Assembly: GCA_041591635.1 (NCBI GenBank)
Contig: JBFHRO010000012.1
Location: 1 to 29,425, forward strand
From: JACKOD01 sp041591635
GTDB taxonomy: Bacteria; Pseudomonadota; Gammaproteobacteria; Pseudomonadales; Oleiphilaceae
Length of the DNA: 29,425 nt
Direction: 5' to 3'
In this document: piece by piece, positions 1-8,598 of the stretch
Layout of the letters: each line of letters starts with the position of its first letter
Numbering within the stretch: the stretch's first letter is position 1
Position numbers and translations under genes: made by a program
The notes under the pieces: model-generated
Databases searched by the model: none
Seen by the model: only the letters and a program-made list of their open reading frames with translations
What the model was told of the DNA's origin: nothing

Positions 1-8
1 GTAAACCA

Positions 9-2138
9 ATGAGTCAGGCTGAGACGGCGGCAGTGGCGGCTGACGGTGTGGATGAGGCGATTGTGCCTCAGGAAATCGACCTATCTTCACATCAGTACTA
101 TTTCAACCGAGAGCTGAGTCATCTTCAATTCAATTATCGGGTGCTGAAGCAGGCGCTCGATGAGCACCACCCACTTCTGAACCGTTTGCTGTTTTGCTGC
201 ATTTTCAGCAGCAACATGGACGAATTCTTTGAGATCCGGGTGGCGGGTTTGCGACATCAGATCAAGTACGGTCGCGAAACCGTCGGGCCTGATGGTATGA
301 CGCCGCAGCAGTTGTTGACCGAGATTGACCGCATCACCCACGCTTTTGTGGAGGAGCAGTATCTCATTCTCAATGATGTGCTGATCCCCGCGCTGGAGCG
401 TGAGGGCATTTCTTTTGTGCGCCGCAGCCACTGGACACAGGAGCAGTCAGACTGGATCGCCAATTATTTTGAAAACGAAATTCTGCCCGTTATCAATCCC
501 ATTGGTCTGGATCCGTCACACCCGTTTCCCCGCCTGGTAAACAAGAGCCTCAACTTCATTGTGCAACTCGAAGGCAAGGATGCCTTTGGACGTGAAACCG
601 GGCTGGCCAGTGTGCCTGCGCCTCGATCACTGCCAAGGCTGGTACGGTTTCCCGATGAAATCGCCACCGAAGGCGACAGTCTGGTGTTCCTGTCTTCCAT
701 GATTCATGCCCATGCCGATCAGCTGTTTCCGGGAATGGAGGTAAAAGGTTGCTACCAGTTCCGGGTCACGCGCAACGCCGACCTGGTGCTTGAGAACGAC
801 GATATGGAAGACCTGGCATCGGCTCTGCGGGGGGAATTATTGAGTCGTCGCTTTGGCGATGCCGTGCGTCTTGAGGTGGCCGATAACTGCCCGGAAAAGC
901 TCGTGCGCTTTCTGCTTGATCAGTATTCGCTGAGTGATCGCGAGCTGTATCGGGTTCATGGTCCGGTTAACCTGACTCGCTTGATGGCGGTGAGCAAGCT
1001 GATTAACCGGCCCGGATTGAGTTACCCGGCTTTTACGCAAGGATTGCCCAAGCAGCTCAAGAACAACAAGGATCTGTTCAGCGCCATCAAACAAAAAGAC
1101 ATTCTGTTGTTGCATCCGTATCAGAGCTTCACGCCGGTGGCAGATTTGCTGCGACAGGCCGCTAAAGATCCGAACGTGGTGGCGATCAAGCAGACCCTGT
1201 ATCGCACCGGGGCCGATTCGGAAATCGTGGCGGCGCTGGTGGATGCCGCACGGCGCGGCAAGGAAGTCACGGCAGTGATTGAAATCCGGGCACGCTTTGA
1301 TGAAGCGGAGAATCTTGAGTTGGCCAGTCGCCTGCAGGAAGCCGGTGGCGTGGTGGTCTACGGTGTGGTCGGCTACAAGACCCATGCGAAAATGATTCTC
1401 ATCGTGCGCCGGGAAGAGAAGGGCTTTCGGCACTATGTGCACCTGGGCACGGGTAACTATCATGCCGGCAATGCCCGCCTGTATACCGATTACAGTTTCA
1501 TGAGTTGCGACGAAGCCCTCGGAAAAGATGTCCACAAGATTTTTCAGCAGCTCACAGGTATGGGCAAGGTGTTGAAAATAAAGAAATTGTTTCATGCGCC
1601 ATTTACCCTGCACGGACGCATTATTTCCCTTATTGAACGTGAATCCAGTCACGCCAAAAATGGCCGCAGCGGTTATATCCTGGTCAAGATCAACTCACTC
1701 ACCGAGCCCAAAGTGATTCAGGCGCTGTACCGGGCTTCTCAGGCAGGCGTCAGGATTGATTTGATTGTGCGTGGCACCTGCTGCTTGCGCCCCGGTGTGC
1801 CGGGGGTGTCGGAAAATATCCGGGTGCGCTCGATTGTCGGGCGTTTTCTTGAGCATACCCGTGTGTATTACTTTGGTAACGACGGTCAGGCGGAAATCTA
1901 TGGCGCGAGCGCCGACTGGATGGCGCGCAATCTGCTCAGTCGGGTGGAGGTGTGTTTTCCCATCGAAGACCCTGGCCTCATTGCGCGGGTGAAGGAAGAG
2001 CTGGATTATTATTTGCGGGACAACTGCCAAACCTGGGAACTGCAGGCCGACGGTGAGTATCGTAAGGCAACGGCTGCCGAGGGTGAGGAGCGCATCAACG
2101 CGCAGCAGAAGCTGCTGGAAACCCTGGCGGTGGTTTAG
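9..2138 (+). CDS. ppk1: Polyphosphate kinase 1
   Basis: PPK1 reversibly polymerises the ATP gamma-phosphate into inorganic polyphosphate. The 709-aa length is close to the family norm (about 690 aa). The N-terminal region has the typical YYFNRELSHLQFNYRVL and SSNMDEFFEIRVAG motifs. The phospholipase-D-like catalytic half holds the two conserved histidines, His459 in KTHAK and His478 in YVHLGTGNYH. They are spaced 19 residues apart, as are His435 and His454 of the E. coli enzyme, where His435 is the phosphorylated residue. The motif LYTDYSF follows. The ATG at base 9 is the first in frame. Only eight bases precede it here, so its promoter lies outside. No ppx is visible downstream. The identification is secure. 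Confidence 0.97.
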   Translation: MSQAETAAVAADGVDEAIVPQEIDLSSHQYYFNRELSHLQFNYRVLKQALDEHHPLLNRLLFCCIFSSNMDEFFEIRVAGLRHQIKYGRETVGPDGMTPQQLLTEIDRITHAFVEEQYLILNDVLIPALEREGISFVRRSHWTQEQSDWIANYFENEILPVINPIGLDPSHPFPRLVNKSLNFIVQLEGKDAFGRETGLASVPAPRSLPRLVRFPDEIATEGDSLVFLSSMIHAHADQLFPGMEVKGCYQFRVTRNADLVLENDDMEDLASALRGELLSRRFGDAVRLEVADNCPEKLVRFLLDQYSLSDRELYRVHGPVNLTRLMAVSKLINRPGLSYPAFTQGLPKQLKNNKDLFSAIKQKDILLLHPYQSFTPVADLLRQAAKDPNVVAIKQTLYRTGADSEIVAALVDAARRGKEVTAVIEIRARFDEAENLELASRLQEAGGVVVYGVVGYKTHAKMILIVRREEKGFRHYVHLGTGNYHAGNARLYTDYSFMSCDEALGKDVHKIFQQLTGMGKVLKIKKLFHAPFTLHGRIISLIERESSHAKNGRSGYILVKINSLTEPKVIQALYRASQAGVRIDLIVRGTCCLRPGVPGVSENIRVRSIVGRFLEHTRVYYFGNDGQAEIYGASADWMARNLLSRVEVCFPIEDPGLIARVKEELDYYLRDNCQTWELQADGEYRKATAAEGEERINAQQKLLETLAVV

Positions 2139-2198
2139 TTTGGGGTGGATGCCAAAGCCGACCGGTAACGATGATCAGTGACTGACAAGGAGTTAGAT

Positions 2199-3275
2199 GT
2201 GCATACACACGGCCTTTCCGGTGCTTCACGCACCTTGATGGTGCTGGCGGCGTTCATTGTGGTGGTGGCCGGTATCAAGGCGGCACAATCGCTGATGGTA
2301 ACCTTTTTGCTGTCCGGTTTTTTTGCCATCATCTGTGCCCCGCCTTTTATGCTGATGCAGCGCAAGGGTGTTCCCGCCTGGGCGTCGTTGACCAGCATCG
2401 TTATCCTGATTTCGGTGATTCAGCTGGTGTTTGTCACCATCATTGCAGCATCCATCTCGGATTTTTCCAGGGGCCTGCCACATTACCAGATGCGCCTGCA
2501 GGCGATGTTCATGGAGGGCGTGAATCTGTTGGCCGGGTGGGGTATTGATGTGCCCGCCCAGGCCATCCGGGAACACTTCGACCTGAGCATGGTATTCAAG
2601 GTGGCGGCGAATGCCCTGGGAAGCCTGGGAACGGTGCTTTCCAACTCGTTCATGATCATTCTTACGGTCATTTTCATGCTGTTTGAGGGCGCCTCCCTGC
2701 CGGGCAAACTGGCGGTCGCCTTTGGCGAACATAGCCTGCATATGCGCCATGTGCAGCGATTTCTTGATAACGTCAAACAGTACATGACCATTAAAACCAT
2801 CATCAGTCTGGCGACTGGCGTGCTCATCTATGTCTGGCTGCTGGCGTTCGGGGTTGATTACGCCCTGCTCTGGGGTGTGTTGGCATTTTTGCTTAATTTT
2901 GTTCCCAATATCGGCTCCATCATCGCGGCGGTGCCGGCCGTGCTGCTGGCACTGATCCAGCTTGGGCCTTTTACTGCCCTTATGGCCGGTCTGGGTTATT
3001 TGATTGCGAACATGGTGATGGGGAACATCATTGAGCCACGTTACATGGGCAAGGGGCTGGGGTTATCAACGCTGGTGGTGTTTCTTTCGCTGGTATTCTG
3101 GGGGTGGGTACTGGGCCCGGTCGGCATGCTGCTTTCCGTGCCCCTGACGATGCTGGTCAAGATCGCTCTGGAAAGCAGCGATGAAACCCGCTGGCTGGCG
3201 ATTCTCATGGGGCCCGATGTCAGCCCGCATTCCGGCCTATCGTTGCCGAAGATTCACCACCCCCCGAGCGAGTAG
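2199..3275 (+). CDS. AI-2E/PerM-family membrane permease
   Basis: This is a polytopic membrane protein of the AI-2E transporter (PerM, TqsA, YhhT) superfamily, whose members export small molecules or act as antiporters; the substrate cannot be read from sequence. It shows paired N-terminal membrane segments, a soluble amphipathic middle (about residues 70-140), and a C-terminal hydrophobic block with the family signature around LLWGVLAFLLNFVPNIGSIIAAVPAVLLAL, followed by GNIIEPRYMGKGLGLSTLVVFLSLVFWGW. I prefer GTG 2199 (358 aa) because AAGGAG at 2187-2192 lies six bases before it; a GTG at 2178 would add seven residues but has no ribosome site. The gene follows ppk1 by about 60 bases. Its 3' end overlaps the convergent gene by 39 bp. 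Confidence 0.85.
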   Translation: MHTHGLSGASRTLMVLAAFIVVVAGIKAAQSLMVTFLLSGFFAIICAPPFMLMQRKGVPAWASLTSIVILISVIQLVFVTIIAASISDFSRGLPHYQMRLQAMFMEGVNLLAGWGIDVPAQAIREHFDLSMVFKVAANALGSLGTVLSNSFMIILTVIFMLFEGASLPGKLAVAFGEHSLHMRHVQRFLDNVKQYMTIKTIISLATGVLIYVWLLAFGVDYALLWGVLAFLLNFVPNIGSIIAAVPAVLLALIQLGPFTALMAGLGYLIANMVMGNIIEPRYMGKGLGLSTLVVFLSLVFWGWVLGPVGMLLSVPLTMLVKIALESSDETRWLAILMGPDVSPHSGLSLPKIHHPPSE

Positions 3276-3599
3276 CGTTGCCAGTTTGCCGCCCCCTTTA
3301 ACCATCGAGTAGGTCAGCTCGGTCACCCCTTCGTGAACCTGCCTGACCACTTCGGAGACAGGCGCGGTCACGGGGATTTTCTGCAAAATTTCAAAGGGTT
3401 CGTTAGCGATTGCACGGTGAGTGCGCTCTACCACGCGAACCGCCTCCTGAAAGGCAACGTCGGTAAGGTCGATCAGGCCACCAAGCTGCTCATGGGTCAA
3501 TAAGGCGCCGGTGCCCTGTGCGGGCTTGTTATAAAGCGCCGGCAGCCTGTCTTGGCTCAGAGTTTCGGTTACTGCGATTTCTGTGTTTGTATTGCTCAT
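3237..3599 (-). CDS. Small helical protein paired with alpha/beta hydrolase
   Basis: This 120-aa soluble protein has no assigned function. Its start overlaps the stop of the upstream hydrolase by four bases (ATGA), so the two are probably translationally coupled. The sequence is predicted helical with glycine-rich turns. From memory, segments such as LTDVAFQEAVRVVERTHRAI and VRQVHEGVTELTYSMVKGGG resemble the helical N-terminal region found in one chain with PGAP1-like alpha/beta hydrolases in other proteobacteria. Here that region appears as a separate gene placed after the hydrolase. I infer a partner or accessory role for the hydrolase. The last 39 bp overlap the 3' end of the convergent permease gene. 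An in-frame ATG three codons upstream is possible but less well placed. Confidence 0.7.
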   Translation of the reverse strand: MSNTNTEIAVTETLSQDRLPALYNKPAQGTGALLTHEQLGGLIDLTDVAFQEAVRVVERTHRAIANEPFEILQKIPVTAPVSEVVRQVHEGVTELTYSMVKGGGKLATLLARGVVNLRQR

Positions 3600-4516
3600 G
3601 CCAGCCACTCCTTGAGTTGTGTGTAAACGTCGGGGGATCTCGCCAGCGCGAGGTGTCCCAGTCCTTCAAAATGCTGATTCTTCATTTTTGTTCCTTCGGG
3701 AACCAGTTGCTTTGCGTGAGCGCTGCTCTGATTCACCAGGCCGTCGCCAAGCAGCTTCTCAAACCAGACATTGCCACTGCCACTCAGGCCGCCACTGATA
3801 AAGAAGTGTTCCTGATGAGGTGAAAAATGCAGTGGATCTGCCTCGGTGCTGATATTCCCGTAGCGCATATCCTTGATGCCCTGGCTGCGCGTGTCGATCA
3901 GATCGCTGATCACTTTCATGTACTCCTTGGGGACGGCACCCGTTGCCCGCGTTACCCAGTGGCCGAAGTGCTCAAGGGATGCTCCTTGGTGAGGCGTGCC
4001 GATGTAAACGCTTTTCTTGACCAGGCTGGGCCAGCGATAGTGTTCCGGGGTTTTGGCGGCAAGGTGGTTGGCGCTGCGAATCAGCAGTCCGCCCATGCTA
4101 AAGCCCATCAGCGTTATCTGGTCAACGGTTGTAGGGTAGCATTGCAGCAACGTTTCCAGCAGTTGAGTTAACAGGCGTCCATTCATTTCAATCGACAGGC
4201 CGGTGTTGTAGCGCAGGTAAATGGGTGTGTAGGCCGCATCCTGTGCCAGCAGCTTGCCATAGTCCAGGTGTGTGGCTTGTTTGAATTGCCAGATGGATTC
4301 GGTATTGGTCAGGCCATGAATAAGAATGCAGAGATTCGGGGTCGCCTGCGGATAGTGATTTTCAAAGCCACTCTTTGAGAGAGGCACGGGGTTTCCGTCA
4401 AGATAAATGCCCATTTCCGTCGCCAACGGGTTTTTCGCCTGATGCAAATAATCCCCGACAATACCATTAAGAATGCCCATGCCATTGTCGATGGCGGATT
4501 TTAATTGCGAGCTCAT
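3596..4516 (-). CDS. Alpha/beta hydrolase, PGAP1-like lipase/esterase
   Basis: This 306-aa protein has a full serine-hydrolase set: an oxyanion-side HG at 67-68 (CILIHGLTNTESIW), nucleophile Ser140 in GFSMGG, probable acid Asp258 in LLGDGLVNQSS, and His288 in EGLGHLALARS. The phrases NGIVGDYLHQAKNPLATEM, YTPIYLRYNTGL and GIKDMRYGN fit a family of proteobacterial esterase/lipase-like proteins with PGAP1-type folds. No signal peptide is evident, so it is probably cytoplasmic; the substrate is unknown. Two adjacent ATGs exist. I chose 4516 because AAGGAG at 4523-4528 is six bases away rather than three. The stop overlaps the following small gene by four bases. It is divergent from the DUF945-like gene. 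Confidence 0.85.
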   Translation of the reverse strand: MSSQLKSAIDNGMGILNGIVGDYLHQAKNPLATEMGIYLDGNPVPLSKSGFENHYPQATPNLCILIHGLTNTESIWQFKQATHLDYGKLLAQDAAYTPIYLRYNTGLSIEMNGRLLTQLLETLLQCYPTTVDQITLMGFSMGGLLIRSANHLAAKTPEHYRWPSLVKKSVYIGTPHQGASLEHFGHWVTRATGAVPKEYMKVISDLIDTRSQGIKDMRYGNISTEADPLHFSPHQEHFFISGGLSGSGNVWFEKLLGDGLVNQSSAHAKQLVPEGTKMKNQHFEGLGHLALARSPDVYTQLKEWLA

Positions 4517-4708
4517 CATGCTCTCCTTATTCGGGATGTTTGCCGAGTTCAATTTTTCAAATTAGAGCACATGTGTACACTCACGGTCTATCTGTTGGTG
4601 AAAAAATATTCCCGTTATGCGGTTTAACTCTCATCATGCATGTCTGATAATGGCCGCCCTGCAGATGTCGCCATCTGGCTGTTGATTCTCGCGATCGGGA
4701 GTGTGTTG

Positions 4709-5989
4709 ATGAACAAATGGTTGGCAACCGGTGTTATTTCTGTGGTTGCGCTGATGGCTGCCGGTCCCTATATCACGGGGACGGTGGCGCAGAAGAAACT
4801 TGCTTCGTTGGTGCAACTGCTCGACAAACAGCCTCACATCCGTGCCAGCATCGACAAGTATGAACGCTCTTACCTGGGCGCCAGGGTTGAAATTCTGCTG
4901 CAGCCAGAGCCGGCCACGGATGCAGATGCGGCCTGGCGTGTCGTCGCCAGCCTCAAATACGGTGTGGCGTCGCTCAATGCCCAGGCAATTCTGCAGTTGC
5001 CCCCACAATTACAGCAGGATCTGCATGTGCGTGCTGCACTGCAGAATCGTCCTCCTGTCAGTGTGCGCGCCGCGGCGAGTTTGCTGGGGGTCGACATGTT
5101 CCTGCGTTCCGCGCCCGTTACTTACAGTAAAGAGGGAGTAACCGCGGCTATTGCCCCAGTGGAGTTGCGCCTGGACGCGCCCGTGACCATGGATGCCGTC
5201 GGGGCGCAGGTGCAGTGGAACGGACTGACGATGAAAAGCGGCGGTGAGGAATTCCTGATCAGTAAGTTCCAGTTGCAGCAGAATTCCCGGAAGCTTACTT
5301 CGCACCTCTGGGTGGGCGATCTTGTTTTGGCGCTGGAGAATTTTGAGTGGCGATCGCCGGGCACTGACTTGCGCAGTTCAGGAATGGAAATCCGTTCGAC
5401 AACGCAAAAAACCCGAGGCTCGCGCTTGAAGTCTGAGTTGCTAGTTGCCACCAACACGCTCGTTCTGGATGACAAAACCTTTCACGATCAACGGTTGAAG
5501 CTGGAAGTGGAGGGGCTTGCGATCGATGAGCTGGAAAATCTGATTGTTGCCGTTGAGCGGCGTGATGCGGCCATGGCAAAGGTGACCACCGAACGCCCGG
5601 ATCGTGAGCAGATGAAACAGCAGGAGAAACTGACAAAAGCCGTTGCCAATGCGGGTTCGGCCTTCTTACGCAAAGGGCTAAGCATAGCGGTGCCTGAAAT
5701 GCAGTCGACAACACCATTTGGACCGCTGGCGGGGCAGGGCAGTCTTGTGCAGCCGGCCATGGAAGAGGCTGACAAGGCGCCGCTGCTAACACGAACCCAA
5801 GGAACCATGAGTTTTAGCATGCCATTGCAGTTGTTAATGTTGTTGCCACACGGTGAAGAGCAGGTGGCCGCATTGATTGAGCAGAATTTGATGGTGCAGG
5901 AGGGGGAGTACCTCAAGGCCGAGGCAACGCTGGGTGACAGTATGATAGTGCTCAATGGTCAGCAGATTCCGGTGCCACCACTGTTGTAG
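4709..5989 (+). CDS. DUF945 (YdgA-like) envelope protein
   Basis: This 426-aa protein begins with a short hydrophobic segment (about residues 4-20, KWLATGVISVVALMAAGPYITG) and then a long region rich in beta structure. The start resembles YdgA/DUF945 proteins, with a signal anchor ending in a GPY/TG motif, a Q-rich helix, and a VASLKYGVASLNAQAILQLPPQLQ region. The C-terminus (TMSFSMPLQLLML, then LKAEATLGDSMIVLNGQQIP) also fits that family. It is expected to be anchored in the inner membrane facing the periplasm; the family's biochemical role is not established. GGGAG at 4697-4701 lies seven bases before ATG 4709. An upstream in-frame ATG at 4640 would add 23 residues without a ribosome site. 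Confidence 0.75.
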   Translation: MNKWLATGVISVVALMAAGPYITGTVAQKKLASLVQLLDKQPHIRASIDKYERSYLGARVEILLQPEPATDADAAWRVVASLKYGVASLNAQAILQLPPQLQQDLHVRAALQNRPPVSVRAAASLLGVDMFLRSAPVTYSKEGVTAAIAPVELRLDAPVTMDAVGAQVQWNGLTMKSGGEEFLISKFQLQQNSRKLTSHLWVGDLVLALENFEWRSPGTDLRSSGMEIRSTTQKTRGSRLKSELLVATNTLVLDDKTFHDQRLKLEVEGLAIDELENLIVAVERRDAAMAKVTTERPDREQMKQQEKLTKAVANAGSAFLRKGLSIAVPEMQSTTPFGPLAGQGSLVQPAMEEADKAPLLTRTQGTMSFSMPLQLLMLLPHGEEQVAALIEQNLMVQEGEYLKAEATLGDSMIVLNGQQIPVPPLL

Positions 5990-6085
5990 TGCAAATGGAG
6001 AGGCTGAGTAACGGGTGTGGTGATGAGCGGTAACAAGGATGCAGGCAGGGTGTTACGGGTACGGTGATTCCGCGCCAGGGTCCAG

Positions 6086-6120
6086 TCCGGGTTATGGTTC
6101 AATCCGGATTTATGGTTCAA
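6086..6120. repeat. Tandem duplication of about 17-18 bp at a gene end
   Basis: Two adjacent copies each read TCCGG, one or two bases, then TTATGGTTCAA: 6086-6102 and 6103-6120. The second copy contains the stop codon and last codons of the coiled-coil protein gene on the reverse strand, so the gene end has been duplicated downstream. Confidence 0.8.
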
Positions 6121-6652
6121 CCTGCGCCGTAGCGGTATGCAGTCGCTTGAGTTCCCGTGTGCGTGCTTCACTTTGTGCAATCGCCTGATTCATTTGTTCA
6201 TTATAAAGATCAAGCCAGGTGCGCGAGCCTGGCACCATGCGCGCGAGATCATACATGCCGGTCTTCAGGCTCTTGAGAAACTCCTGAATGCTGGCCTCCT
6301 GTTGCAGCATCACCTTTTGAAAGCCTGGTGCACTGCTGTTGGCCGCGGCCGTTTTGAGCTTTGCCTGTTCTCTTTGCAGTGTTTCGTTGCTCGCCTGTTG
6401 CAGGCTGATTTGCTGTTTTAAGGCAATCACTTCCTGTTGAAGGGCGATGAACGCTTTGGGGTCAACGCGCACCTCATCTTCGCGCATGCTGGTAACTATG
6501 GTGGTGGTAAGCGCCACCGAAATGCTGATGATGAGTAATAGCGCCAAACCAATCAGCACGAACTTGTTGGTGGTGACGGTTCTTTCCAGCAACGTCAATC
6601 TTTGCTCTTCAGAAAGCGATTCATGTTGCTCGGCATTCTGTTTGTTGGGCAT
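6110..6652 (-). CDS. Single-pass membrane protein with coiled coil, unknown function
   Basis: I do not recognise this 180-aa protein as a named family. A charged cytoplasmic N-terminus of about 30 residues is followed by one strong transmembrane segment (about 31-53, FVLIGLALLLIISISVALTT). A long coiled coil comes next (about 68-105, rich in Q, E, L and K), then a helical tail to the C-terminus. Topology is probably cytoplasmic N-terminus with the coiled coil in the periplasm. ATG 6652 is preceded by GAGGAA eight bases away in the reverse-strand transcript. The gene lies about 200 bases beyond ggt on the same strand and appears to have its own promoter. The end of the reading frame lies in a short tandem duplication. 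Confidence 0.7.
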   Translation of the reverse strand: MPNKQNAEQHESLSEEQRLTLLERTVTTNKFVLIGLALLLIISISVALTTTIVTSMREDEVRVDPKAFIALQQEVIALKQQISLQQASNETLQREQAKLKTAAANSSAPGFQKVMLQQEASIQEFLKSLKTGMYDLARMVPGSRTWLDLYNEQMNQAIAQSEARTRELKRLHTATAQVEP

Positions 6653-6719
6653 ACAGTGTTCCTCGGGCAGCGGACAGACCTCCGCCAGTTACTCGTCACA
6701 AGCGTCGAACTACCTATAG

Positions 6720-6748
6720 TATGTAGTGGTTGGCTAGAGATTAGTCAA
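6720..6748 (-). promoter_or_regulatory. Possible sigma70 promoter for the coiled-coil gene
   Basis: On the reverse strand TTGACT (6743-6748) is followed after 17 bases by TACATA (6720-6725), with further AT-rich -10-like sequence just downstream. The -35 is good and the -10 is weak. It lies about 70 bases upstream of ATG 6652. Confidence 0.35.
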
Positions 6749-6859
6749 TACTAAAACTGCCTGAAAATAAACAGGTAACGGCAGCTTGCTAGAGTGAAGT
6801 GTCAGGTGTGGTTGTGGTGATGAAGAGGAAGTGGCAACCAGTCGCGTAGCAGGGTAATG

Positions 6860-8590
6860 CTAACGATGCAGTGTCTGGCCGATGCCTCTGGGGTCAGAGG
6901 CGCCATCCAGCTGTCGGCGTTTTTTGTCCCAGATAATCAGTTGCATGTTGCCGTAGCGGCGCTCCGTGTTTTTCAGTGTGTGCCCCATGCGCTCAAGGTG
7001 AGCGGCGGTTTGTGCATCCATGGCTTGTGGCTCGTACTCAATCTGGTCGGGCAGGTACTGGTGATGAAATCGAGGTGCGGCAACAATTTCCTGGGCTGAC
7101 TTGCCATCAATGGCATCCAGTAGCCCCAAAAACACCATGGAGATAATTCGGCTTCCACCGGGCGTGCCAATAATGATGAGTTTTTCGTCACTTTCTGCAA
7201 TCGTGGGTGTCATGCTCGAAAGTGGGCGCTTTCCAGCGGCAATAGCATTCGCCTTGCCTCCAATCAGACCGTATGCATTGGGATGACCTGGAGCCATGGA
7301 GAAGTCATCCATTTCATTATTCAGCAGCACGCCGGTAGTGGCAGAGGTGAAGCCCGAGCCGAAGGGCAGGTTAATGCTGAAGGTGGCAGACACCCGATTG
7401 CCTTGCTTGTCCAGAATGGATATGTGCGTGGTGTGCTGTGACGTATTGGCGCTTGCCGGCTGAGCGACTCGTGTGTGTTTCTGTGGGTCTATCTGTAGGC
7501 TCTGGTCGCGCAAATACAGCTCATCGGTCAGTTGTTGCTGGGGGACCGGGAAAAAATCCGGATCACCCAGCCAGTTTGCCCGGTCACGGTACGCATACGC
7601 CATGATTTCGCTAAGTACGTGCAGGCGGGCGTGTTCTGCCGACAGGTCGGTTTGTGGCAAATGCCTAAGCATACGCAGCATCTGCAGCAAGGCCAGCCCG
7701 CCGGAGGAAGGTGGGGGGGCGCTCCAGATCCGGTATCCCAGATATTCAAATTCGATAGGCTGGCGCTCAATCACCCGGTAGTCACGCAAGTCTGCCTCTG
7801 ACCAGATGCCACCGGCACGGTTAACCTCATCAACCAGATTTTGTGCTATGGCGCCTTCATAAAAGCCGGCCCGGCCTTTGCGTGCCAGGGTGAATAGTGT
7901 ATCCGCCAGCATGGGTTGCTGGATCAGTGCGCCGGCCCCTGGAATCTCATCGTTGTCGAGAAAAATCTGCCGTGACCCGGGCGAGGCCAGGAGTGCATCC
8001 TTTCGAATGGCCGCCATTTTGCGGTACACCGCATCGACCCGAAACCCTCTTTGGGCCAGCAGTATGGCGTCTCGCAGATTTGCCGCCAGTGGCCGCAGAG
8101 CGAAATTTTCGTTGATATGGGCAAAGGCGGCAGGCTGACCCGGAATCGCCGCCGCCAGCGGGCCGTTACGGGAGGATTTGTTGGGGTCGGGGTTGCCATG
8201 AGCATCAATATACATGTCGTGGGTGGCCGCTAAGGGCGCACGTTCACGAGCATCAATGACCAGCGTGTGGCCGGAATGTTTTTGAAGTAACCAGAAACCG
8301 CCGCCCCCAAGGCCCGCACTGTAGGGTTCGACAACCGACAGCACCGCAGCGGCGGCAATGGCGGCATCAAAGGCATTTCCACCTTCGTCCATGGCACGCA
8401 GGGCGGCCTGGGTTGCCAGGGGATGCGCGGTTGCTGCCATGCCTTCGCCGGGTTGAAGGCGGGTTGCACAGCCAGCAAGGTAGAAGCAAAAAAGCACCAG
8501 GGGAACGGCCTGCCACCGGTGCCTCAGGGCTCGAAATGCGGGAGAAAGGAATCTTCTCCAAAGGGGGGTTCTATCCTTGCCCCTGGTCAT
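6860..8590 (-). CDS. ggt: Gamma-glutamyltransferase, predicted lipoprotein
   Basis: GGT cleaves gamma-glutamyl bonds of glutathione and transfers the glutamyl group to water or amino acids. It is made as a precursor that self-cleaves in front of a threonine. Here the cleavage motif is Q-H-T-T-H with catalytic Thr387, followed by the conserved ISILDKQGNRVSATFSIN and LLNNEMDDFS segments. The N-terminal part has GGNAFDAAIAAAAVLSVVEPYSAGLGGGGF, and the small subunit carries KRPLSSMTP. The N-terminus is basic, then hydrophobic, and ends in the lipobox L-A-G-C with Cys41, suggesting a lipid-anchored envelope enzyme. ATG 8590 (576 aa) lies eight bases after the ferredoxin stop, so the two are probably cotranscribed. 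The longer open frame upstream overlaps ferredoxin and is not used. Confidence 0.93.
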   Translation of the reverse strand: MTRGKDRTPLWRRFLSPAFRALRHRWQAVPLVLFCFYLAGCATRLQPGEGMAATAHPLATQAALRAMDEGGNAFDAAIAAAAVLSVVEPYSAGLGGGGFWLLQKHSGHTLVIDARERAPLAATHDMYIDAHGNPDPNKSSRNGPLAAAIPGQPAAFAHINENFALRPLAANLRDAILLAQRGFRVDAVYRKMAAIRKDALLASPGSRQIFLDNDEIPGAGALIQQPMLADTLFTLARKGRAGFYEGAIAQNLVDEVNRAGGIWSEADLRDYRVIERQPIEFEYLGYRIWSAPPPSSGGLALLQMLRMLRHLPQTDLSAEHARLHVLSEIMAYAYRDRANWLGDPDFFPVPQQQLTDELYLRDQSLQIDPQKHTRVAQPASANTSQHTTHISILDKQGNRVSATFSINLPFGSGFTSATTGVLLNNEMDDFSMAPGHPNAYGLIGGKANAIAAGKRPLSSMTPTIAESDEKLIIIGTPGGSRIISMVFLGLLDAIDGKSAQEIVAAPRFHHQYLPDQIEYEPQAMDAQTAAHLERMGHTLKNTERRYGNMQLIIWDKKRRQLDGASDPRGIGQTLHR

Positions 8591-8598
8591 GCCTTTAC

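Noticed and set aside
837..1652. 271-codon open frame antisense to ppk1
   Set aside because: No recognisable domain. The opposite strand carries the conserved catalytic histidines of PPK1.
4559..4640. CACATGTG-centred symmetry between hydrolase and DUF945 genes as an operator
   Set aside because: Only the central eight bases are symmetric; the flanks do not match and no regulator gene is adjacent.
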